Shown here: one piece after another, positions 45,601-56,121 of the stretch
Position numbering within the stretch: position 1 is the first letter of the stretch
Layout of the letters: the number at the start of each line of letters is the position of its first letter
Assembly (NCBI GenBank): GCA_963921795.1
Contig: OY997653.1
Location: forward strand, 7,237,104-7,301,103
Source: Nannobrachium achirus
Taxonomy: Eukaryota; Chordata; Actinopteri; Myctophiformes; Myctophidae
Length of the DNA stretch: 64,000 nucleotides
Reading direction: 5' to 3'
Made by a program: the position numbers and the translations under genes
Notes under the pieces: model-generated
Seen by the model: only the letters and a program-made list of their open reading frames with translations
Database searches by the model: none
Told to the model about the DNA's origin: nothing

Positions 45601-48600
45601 AATGCCAGGTTCAAAACTATTGTTTCCCTTTCTTGACATATTAGAGACAAAACAAATTACAGAGGGGATTTTAGATATCTCTTTTTATCACTCCATAAAT
45701 CATAAAATAGTGTCAACAGTCATAAAAAAAACCATTTTCGCCATGTTTTTAGTGATAGAATGTGATGTAAATCAGGCTATGAATGATATATCAGCAAACC
45801 CCTCTGTAAATATCTTCAGGATATAGATAAGAATAAAACTGGAAGGTTTGGTGTATGTGGGTGCAACTGAAGTGGAGATTTATGTACCTAAGTATGAGGA
45901 AAAACACATTTTGGGAAACAGCCTTTAAATATCGGACACACCCCCACTCAGCACTTTCACGTATGAAATGAACATCTATATGTGTATTTTGAACGCTAAT
46001 TTTGCATTAGTTTGAAAGAAGGCATGTTTAGGAAGCAAAATAGTAAAAAATCTAATTTTTTTACATTTTGATTTTTTACATGTTTTCACCTGCCATGTCT
46101 CCCCTTAATATCATGTAGATGTTTTTCTTTTGGTACTTGTAACAAGGCGACATGGGGCGGGACTTGACAAAGAGTGAATTCACTTTGATAGTCACTTATC
46201 AACACACCTGTGTAATTCTGCATAATCACCACAAGATGGCGACAACACAGCCATTCACTGTGTAGTCGGTGACGTCACTCGTCTGCGACCCCTCTTTGTT
46301 TACCTACCAGCATAGCTCAACTGTGTTTAGCCATTAGCTTAATTAATATGCCTAACCCTAACCTCAGTAAAACTATGTCTAACCCTAACCCTAACCTCCG
46401 TGGGGTGAGGCACTAGTGACCAAGAAACATTCATCGCTCATAAGTGACACGTCACGCACTAAAAAAAGCCATGCTCAAAGCACAACTTAACAAACAGTGC
46501 CAAACAAAAGTGTACATAACAGTCAATGCTAGTCAGTGCAACACAAGTATCTCACCGCCATATCAACACTGCAATAGTACTCAATTCAACCAACACAACA
46601 GTGCAGGGCCAAAAATAAGTGTCCATAGTCAGTGCTAAAATGCTAATGCCAGCTAATTGCGACCGTCAGGTCACAGTTTAGTTGCGACCGTCAGGTCGCA
46701 GTTTAGTATCAAAACCTCCACCGGCCGTCCGTCCGTCGGTCACACGTCACACGTCACACCTTTGCCCTGCTCATATCTCCGCATCAGTATGACATCACAC
46801 TGCTTGGTGTGTGCCGTCAGGGTCATTTGTGTACGGTGTGATGTCATACTGATGTCAGCAGTGTGATGTCATACTGATGTCAGCAGCTATGTCTCTATAT
46901 ATGGAGTTATATGTTGTTCGTGTCCAAATATGGGGCTTGTGAGGTCAGACTTAGTGAGATTCGTCGGTTATCTCCATATATGGAGGGAGAACCAGCTTAT
47001 GAGCCGATGAGTTGTGTCAGAGTCGAGATCCTGCTTGCATCTAATCTGTCGGTAGATAATGCCGGTCTTATATAAGGGTCATTTGTGTACGGTGTGATGT
47101 CATACTGATGTCAGCAGTGTGATGTCATACTGATGTCAGCAGCTATGTCTCTATATATGGAGTTATATGTTGTTCGTGTCCAAATATGGGGCTTGTGAGG
47201 TCAGACTTAGTGAGATTCGTCGGTTATCTCCATATATGGAGGGATGTGTTGGTTATCTCCATATCTGGAGATTCAACCTTCAACGATTTTGACATCTTGT
47301 TACTAATCTGTCGGTAGATAATGCCGGTCTTATATAAGGGTCATTTGTGTACGGTGTGATGTCATACTGATGTCAGCAGTGTGACAGGAGATAAGCGACC
47401 AGCGGTCGCTTATCTTCCGATTAGGGAGTCTTACTGGTATCAAAACCTCCACCAGCCGTCCGTCCGTCCGTCCGTCGTTCACACGTCACACGTCACACCT
47501 TTGCCCTGCTCATATCTCCGCATCAGTATGACATCACACTGCTTGGTGTGTGCCGTCAGGGTCATTTGTGTACGGTGTGATGTCATACTGATGTCAGCAG
47601 TGTGATGTCATACTGATGTCAGCAGCTATGTCTCTATATATGGAGTTATATGTTGTTCGTGTCCAAATATGGGGCTTGTGAGGTCAGACTTAGTGAGATT
47701 CGTCGGTTATCTCCATATATGGAGGGAGAACCAGCTTATGAGCCGATGAGTTGTGTCAGAGTCGAGATCCTGCTTGCATCTAATCTGTCGGTAGATAATG
47801 CCGGTCTTATATAAGGGTCATTTGTGTACGGTGTGATGTCATACTGATGTCAGCAGTGTGATGTCATACTGATGTCAGCAGCTATGTCTCTATATATGGA
47901 GTTATATGTTGTTCGTGTCCAAATATGGGGCTTGTGAGGTCAGACTTAGTGAGATTCGTCGGTTATCTCCATATATGGAGGGATGTGTTGGTTATCTCCA
48001 TATCTGGAGATTCAACCTTCAACGATTTTGACATCTTGTTACTAATCTGTCGGTAGATAATGCCGGTCTTATATAAGGGTCATTTGTGTACGGTGTGATG
48101 TCATACTGATGTCAGCAGTGTGACAGGAGATAAGCGACCAACGGTCGCTTATCTCCCGATTAGGGAGTCTTACTGGTGTAAACAATTCTAATGCTAATGG
48201 TAACACCAACCGTTACACAAGGTTGCACACACTTAGCAAGCTGCAAGCACACTTATAATTTTGTAGAAATGTTCTTTTCCTGTTAAGGATTCTTCTTCAG
48301 GAATGTATGATTCAGAAACAATGTGTTTCTTTCATTCTGATTCCAGAAGTGAGGACCAGAGACATACCCCAGAGTCTCCAGAACACAGCAATGAACCAGA
48401 CTCCCAGACACAGTAAGACACTGTAAACTTTCAATGAACCAGACTCCCAGACTCAGTAAGACACTGTAAACCTTCAATAAACCAGACTCCCAGACAAAGT
48501 AAGACACTGTAAACTTTAACTCATGTTAGTTCAATGAACCAGACTCCCAGACACAGTAACACACTGTAAGCTTTAATTCATGTTAGACAACATTAATTAG

Positions 48601-51600
48601 CATTTATTTTCAGATAGTTTGTGATACTTGTATTGGCCATATATTTCAACACAGATCCCTTTCTGAAAATGCTTTGGGTCAGATTTATATCAGATTTCTC
48701 TGGATGTGTTTTCCCAGACAAAGTAAGAAGCTGTATACACAGCGAAAATCACAACTCCATCTGTTATATAAAACGTAACTTTAGATCAAAGTATACACAG
48801 TGATATACACATACACACGTTCCATGTTGCTTGCTGCGCCAGTCGCCAGCTGTGGGTGTTGTGTTACTTGTAACAGCAAGATTCACACCGTATCGAATCT
48901 ATCGATAGAGCAACCTCTGTATCAATTCACATATTGTCGGTAGTTTATATTGATATATTGCCATATCGATTAATCAACCCCACCCCTAGTAGACAAACTA
49001 TTAAGAGTTTAGAAATATAGCCTACTGCTAAAAGATCCCTTAATTTCTTTGAGCAGTGTAGTTATCCAACATTCAGTAATGAACCAGACACCAAGACAAG
49101 TACAATCACTGTAAACGTTAATTCATGTTATTACCCGGCTTGGTTGAATGCTTGATTCTGATTGATCGAGCGCTGAAATCAGCGGTGAATTATGAGCGTA
49201 TAATGACCGCTCCGCTCTATAATTCACCGCTGCCTAATCAAAGGCTCAGAGCAGCTGCTGTATTCAGGCTGCACTGCGTGGATTTCGTGCCGTATCCAAC
49301 ATGTCAGCCATGTAAACAAACACACAGCGACATTTACAACCAAACGTTGCTCTGAAGAATGTATTTAAAAACATTTGAGGCGAGAAATAGACGACGCAGT
49401 AACAGAAATGGATTCTATTTGATCAGCACTTCCTTGTTTTCCAAGGCGACCGTGTTGCGCTCGGGGGGACGCACTTTCAGCCGTCTGTAAACAAGGAAAC
49501 ACTTTGTTTTGATTTTAGTTTTGAGTCAAATTATTAATTTTATGTATTAGCCGGGTAATAAGTGCTATAAGGTCTTGCTGCTTGGTCATTATGGCTTATA
49601 TGGACACTTCGGGCTGATAATTCCCCTCGGCTCCGCCTCTGGGAATTATTACCCCGTCGTGTCCATGTAAGCCATAATGACCGCGCAGCAAGACCTTATC
49701 GCATACTTAGTTTATGTTTATTAAGGATTCTTCTTCAGTAATGTATGAGACAGAAACAAAGTGTTTCTTTTATTCTTATTACAGAAGTGAAGACCAGACA
49801 CCAGAGTCTCCAGAACACCGCAATGAGCCAGACTCCCAGACAAAGTAAGAAACTGTTAAATTTAATTCATGTTAGTTCAATGAACCAGGCAGACTCATTT
49901 CGGCCGCTTGTACACGAGACTTATACGTTCGGTCATGACCCACACTTCTTGACCATAGGTGAGAGTGGGAACGAAGATTGCTCGGAAGACAGAGAGCTTT
50001 GCCTTACGGCTCAACTATTTTTTTCTTCACCACAGTGCGATTTAGCGACTGCAAAACCGCTCCTGCTGCGTTTGTGATAATTGAATTGGCCATACATTTT
50101 GACACAGATCTCATTCTGAAAATACTTTGGGTCATGCATTCACACCCTATGTTGTTAAAATGTTTAAACAGTCATTCAAATATTTTTCTAGATCTGTTAT
50201 AGCAAATCTACAATGTACTGTATAAATGGTTGATGTACCGTATATAAGTCTGTAAGTAATGTACTGCATACATGGTTGACGTACTGTATATAAGTCTGTT
50301 GTTATGTTTCCAGAAGAGACGACCAGAGACCAGAACACATGAGTGAACCCCCAGACTCCCAGACAAAGTAAGAAGCTAAACTTTATTTCATGTTAGTTCA
50401 ATGAACCATACTCACAGACACAGTAAAACACTATAAACTTTAACACATGGGCTGCTAAGGTTTATAACATTTATAGCTGTTGCTGCTGCCACCATTGACT
50501 TACGCTTTGTTTTGACGTGCCTCGCAAGCTTCGTGCGTGTGCACGTGCGTGTCCAGAGAAGATTGAGGAGGATAATCCATTTGTTTACAAACGCTCGCGA
50601 AACTAAAATCCAAAAATCGCGGTAAAATCGTGGTAAAGTGTCGCCGTGAAAACAATCAGCTCTCTGCTTCCATGGGGCTGTTTTCATGTCATTCTTAGAT
50701 AAAGCCGTTCTTATGTTTCAAAAAGTTAACTGTTTGTTGCCTCGTCTGTGAACGATATAACTTCCTGTGGCAGGGGGACACCTAGTGGCCATAACTCATC
50801 CCTGAACGAGTTTGGCTCTATCTATCTAGGTCGTCCTCAGACGAGCCCTCCATCGTTGTTTGTTTTTTTTTTTTTTTTTTTTTTTTTGGCTCCCCAAGTG
50901 TTAATTCATGTTACTTCAATGAACCAGACTCCCAGACACAGTGAAACACTGTATCTTTTTTTAAAGATTTGTTTTGTGGATTGTATGCCTTTATTGATAG
51001 GACAGTAGACTGACAGGAAATGGGGGGAGAGATGGGGAGTGACACGTGGCAAAGGTTGTCCGGATAGGGAATCGAACCGGCGCCGCCGCCAGGCATCCAT
51101 GCCTATGTGGCAATGCCTAAGTGGTATGTGCCTGGACCAGTAGGCCAGTGGGCGCCCCAAAACACTGTAAACTTGAATTCATGTTTGTTCAATGAACCAG
51201 ACTCCCAGACAAAGTAAGAAACTGTAATCTTTGATTGTTGTTATTTCAAGTAAATACATGAAACCATGTTGTGTGACTATAATGATACTAGTAAGTTCTT
51301 GCCAACCTTCCCCTAAGGGCGAGGTTGCGCTGAGTCCACACAATGGCCCTCATTTATCAACGTGCTGCGGATAAAAATTTTGGCGTACACCGAAATTTAG
51401 GCAAGTGTCGGCATTTATCATTTCAACTTTGACGTTGGTGTAGGGTAGGATCAAATCTTGCGTCAGGTTCTGAGGTGGTGTAGGAATCATCCAACAAAAT
51501 AGACGACGGACCATCGGCTTCCGGTTCAGGGGCTCAATGCTAACGGGTCCGCCCAATAATGTGTCCGTGTAGAAACCGATCACGGAGCATTAGTTCCGGC

Positions 51601-54600
51601 CTATTTTAGTTCCGCTTCGATAAAAAAAAATGTTTTAATTAATTTTTATTACATTTACGGGTTCTACGGGCATGGCAGAGAAGGGGTACAAAGGGGTATT
51701 TTTGGGGCAGAGGTTGAGTTAACAGTCTAAATCATAAGATTGCAGATCTGACTCAGAACAAGCGCACGCTGTGGATGATTTATTTGGGGGGCCATGGCCC
51801 ACCGGAGAGATGGCCAGCCCGTGAGGAAAATATTGTTTAAGCACTCAAAGGCGCATTGCACTCGTCGCCGATATTGGGTTAAATTAATATCCAATCGTAA
51901 CCGTGGGGTCTCTCAATTTATACAGTAGCTACTGTACACTATGCTGAAGTTAATGATGAAACCCGACACTCCACCTGTCCTGTGCCCACAGCGCACCATC
52001 TTCCCTGTGGAATTATTTTTGCCACGCTTGACTCCAGTGGAGATCGGAGTTAGAACCATCCCCTCATACAAAATAATAGCAGGTGGCCCATTTCTACTAC
52101 CGCAACGTGAGGCAGGACTACGGCTGCTATGACACAATCGTAATACCCACCCCTTTCACTGAACGCTTTGGTTCCCATGGCAACGCGTCTACGCAGCAGA
52201 CGTTGTAAACGCTACGGGGAAAGATAGCTCCTGTCGTAGTAGAGACGGATGCGACAGCAGCAGGTTGATCTATCGAGTGCTGATCATTTCCGGTTACCGT
52301 TGTCATCTGCCGTAGCCGTACAAAGCTTAAATGGCCTACTGTCTACACAGTGAAACAGCTAACGGCCAACTTAGCTTGCTACCAGCTAGCTGCTACACGC
52401 TATCACCTAGCACTGCTAGCATACTCCTAGCTTAGCTTCTCCAGTATAGCTGGCGCTTACACCTCGCCTTGGCCTTGCTGTGCTGTAGCTTTTTCCCTCT
52501 CTCATTATTCTGATGATGAACCAGCTTGGCACTACGCCTGCCGGCTGGATCTCCGGCACCACTTCTGTTTTCCTGCCTCGAGCACGCTCCGGAAGCGGTC
52601 TACAGCTCCGCTGTTCCATCTGCTCCCGGTGGCGTGAAGGCGTCGGCTCGTCAGGATGAGTTCCCCGGCCTGAATGCCGACACCAACTCGGAAGAACGAA
52701 CCGGATGCAGCCCATTTCAGCGGCCAACACAAGGTCCATTCCTTGTCTCAGTTCTATATGGTTTGCACGCTTTGTATTTCATTACACTAGCGTAGCGGGT
52801 CCCGGTTCCCCTCCCTTCTTTTGCGCTCCTGCTGCAGCCGGTCGGCTTGCGCAAATTTTCACCGAAAACCGTCCCCTCTGTACGTAGCTGTGTGATGGTG
52901 GCCCACGCCGGTCTTAACCCTTCTCACCGGGCAGACGTGCACACATCGACTGAGATACAGCCTCCATGGACCCAGTGCTAGTGTTGGGCATGGGGCTGTC
53001 TGCTATGCCCCCCATGGACCCAGTGCTAGCCGAGAGCTTCACCTGGCGCTTCAGGGGCTCAGGGTGTACAGGATAGCTGCTTTTGGAGCCAGGAGCCTCA
53101 ACGCAGCCTCCCTGCAGGGTTCCCTGGACGAGCAGATAAGTCTCACGTAACCAAACCAGTAAGACTAAGATAAGCGACCTTCAGGTTGCATACACAAACT
53201 TTAGAAGGCAATGGTAGGCAATCAGCAGGGAATATGAGAAATGGGACAGATCCATGTTGATGACATGACTAGAGATACTGTGTACCGCTTTGCAAAATCT
53301 GTAAGAGCAGTGTCCAAAAAATTGTTTTGCCAGAATCTGCCACATGGTGGCGCTAGAAGAGGGTCATGTGAGAAATGAGGGGTGGAGGTTGTGGTTTGGC
53401 AGGCAAGGAGTGTGTGTGCAAAGTTTGGCATGGATAGGGGCAACGGTGGCGGAGATAAGAGTGGGACAAAAGTGTGACGTGTGACTGACAGACTGACAGT
53501 CAAACAGACAGACTGACAGCCGGTGGAGGTTTTGATAGTAACTGTGACCTGACGGTCGCAACAACTATTCCACAATCTTTGAATGCTATATAGAGTCTGG
53601 ATCTGCACCTCCTGAATGTTATATAGAGTCTGGAACTACACCTCCTGAATGTTATATAGAGTGAGTCTGGAACTACACCTCCTGAATGTTCTATAGCGTC
53701 TGGAACTACACCTCCTGAATTTTATATAGAGTCTGGAACTACTCCTTCAATGTTCAAGAGGGGAGGAGGCTTCACTTCCTCTTTAACTGGATACTCATCG
53801 TTCTTCTTACGTTACCCCTAACGAGGAGATCACTGACCAGGTGACCCCTGAGCAGTTGGAGATTAGGAGACGTACCCAGCTCATTATCGAGCTGAACAAT
53901 CACTACTGAATGGACTGGGCGAACGATGGGCACCTGTGCCATGCTGGCGAACGCCAGGTGGCTGGCGACCATCACATTCTAAGCGGTGTCTGGTGCTGAT
54001 CCTAAGAAGCACCTCATGGGCCTCCAACTGTCTCCAAACAACCCATTCCCCGGAGCAGTCGAGCACCTCCGGCTCACCACCGATTCCAAGAGAGCCCATC
54101 AGGAAGTGGCCTCCACAGTCCTTTGAGCCGCCGTCACAGTATTATTCCCTTTGCGGAAGTACGGCATCTCCTCTGCTTTTCAACCCCCTTGCCCCCTTGG
54201 CTCAATAGGAGGCTTGCGGTCTGAATCCCTGGGTACTGCGCCAAAACACGGGACATCGAAACCACCGATGTCAGAAAAGACACTGAAAGGAGGAGATACG
54301 CTCCCTTCTCAGCAAAGGCACTTTCCAGGAAGTATCGTTGGAACAGAAACGCCATAGTTTCTGTTCGAGACATTTCCTGGTAAAAAAAAGAAAAAAAAGG
54401 GGGGTTGGGGGTATGCAGCCCATACTGGACCTGTGCAGTCTCAACAAGCACCCCAGAATCTTGCGGTTCAAGGGGCGGGTCTACGAGTACACAGTCCTCC
54501 CATTCGTGATGTCGCTGAGTCCCAGGGTCTTTGTACCCAGGCAGCAATCGACCCTCTGAGACGTCAGGGGTATCCACCTGCATAGACGATTGGTTGCTCA

Positions 54601-55904
54601 GCACTGGCTCGAGCCAGGAGGTACGTCGCCACACAGAGATGGCTATTTCGCACCTAAGCTCACTCGGCTTTACTCTGAACTACGAGAAGTAAGTCTTGAT
54701 TCTGTCATAGTGGACCACCTTCATAGGGGTCACGCCAGACATTTCTGGTAGCCCGCCTACCTATCCCAAGACAGGATAGACGGCTTCCTCGTCTGTGTGA
54801 CGTTGTTCACCTGAGGGCTCCGAGTCACGTACAGGACATGCATGCGAGCAGCGGGATTTATGGCCTCGGCCATTATCAACTGTGGATGCTTTCTCTCAAG
54901 ATCCCGTCTTCTCTGGGCTCTCAGTGGGTCCGAGTGACGGAGGAATGCGTCCGAGCGCTCAAACCCTGGACGAATGTGGCCTCAGGGAGTCAGCATAGGC
55001 ACAATAATCTTGTACAAAGTAATCACAATCGACGTCAGTCTCACGGGATGGGGTGTCAACCATGAGGGCAGGGCTGCCAAAGGGGTTGTGGGACGCCAAC
55101 CCCAGGACTGCACATATCAACTACCTGGAGTTGATGGGGGCCGCTCTCCATTCCAACATGCTGCCATTCAGACATTGACTTCTAATTGTCGGAATGGTGA
55201 CACTTCCATAGAGGTTAGGGTTAGTTATAGGCTTAGTGTCTGAATGGAGGGATGCACATGGAGTTGATGGCAGTCTTTCTGGCATTCAAGCACTTCAAAC
55301 CTCATATTCGAGGCTGTCGTGTCCTGTGTTCCAGCACCCATTGGTGTGCCGGTTCCTCAAGGGTGTGAGACGACTTTGGTCGGTCTCTAGACCCCTGTTC
55401 CCAGCCTGGGATCTGACGTCCTTTGTAACCAGCCCTTTCAACCGTTGGAATCAGTGAATTTAAAATACGGTTCTGCAGGTGCTGGAAATTTGCTAGTGAT
55501 TACAGTAAGGTCTTGCTCAAGCTCAGCGTGGCGGTTTTGGTGGTTAATTCTCTGATTGAACTGGACGCTTTTCACCCACCACCTTTTGCATCAGTGGGAG
55601 ACAGACGTTTGAGCTGTGTGGTGAGGGCGCTGTGCCAGTTTTATAGCCTGGATGTGGCTGCGTCCTTGAGGGTGCATGCTGTGCTAGAAGTGGCTGACAC
55701 CTGAAGAGCTTACAGAACCAGAGTTATATACATAACCTCTAGTTATCCATAGTAATATGCTATCACTGCTCCCCTCTCCCCCGCGCTCCTTGTGAGCAGC
55801 ACTGGGTTCAGCTGGGTTAAGCTGGAGAAAAAAAGCAGCTGGGTTGGGCTGCGATATCTGAATTTCCCTCGCGGGATGAGTAGGTATTCATTTCATTACA
55901 AGTA

Positions 55905-55989
<85 letters not shown>

Positions 55990-56063
55990 ACAGAGAGAAG
56001 ACTGAGGATCCGTCCAGGGGTTCAGTGTGTGACCATCCCACCATCATTGTACAAAGTAAAGTA

Positions 56064-56121
<58 letters not shown>

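Larger units (their letters stand above)
48433..51240 (+). repeat. Echo copies of the short NLR exon 3' edge
   Basis: The unit CAATGAACCAGACTCCCAGA followed by CACAGTAAGACACTGTAAAC and TTTAATTCATGTTAG repeats the end and donor of exons 2-4. Extra copies start near 48433, 48473, 48531, 49078, 49877 (partial), 50399, 50918 and 51190. Some keep GTAAG donors; others read GTAACA or GTGAAA. The copy at 50918 is split by a SINE. Confidence 0.8.
52400..55740 (+). mobile_element. DIRS-type retrotransposon fossil
   Basis: A Gag-like region may lie at about 52500-53150. 54130-55450 has reverse transcriptase/RNase H relics typical of DIRS ([23 protein letters not shown]). 55370-55700 has a tyrosine-recombinase-side relic. 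AACCAGAGTTATATACATAA near 55712-55732 resembles DIRS end sequence. It is broken in many places (more than six) and is an old copy, further interrupted by two smaller elements. Left and right limits are uncertain. Confidence 0.65.

Noticed and set aside
51060-51090. tRNA gene
   Set aside because: Only a B-box and a tRNA-like head within a SINE with target duplications; no cloverleaf was followed through.
52416-52887. Host gene in the GC-rich stretch
   Set aside because: Overlapping frames on both strands, no known domain; position and style fit the 5' part of the DIRS fossil.
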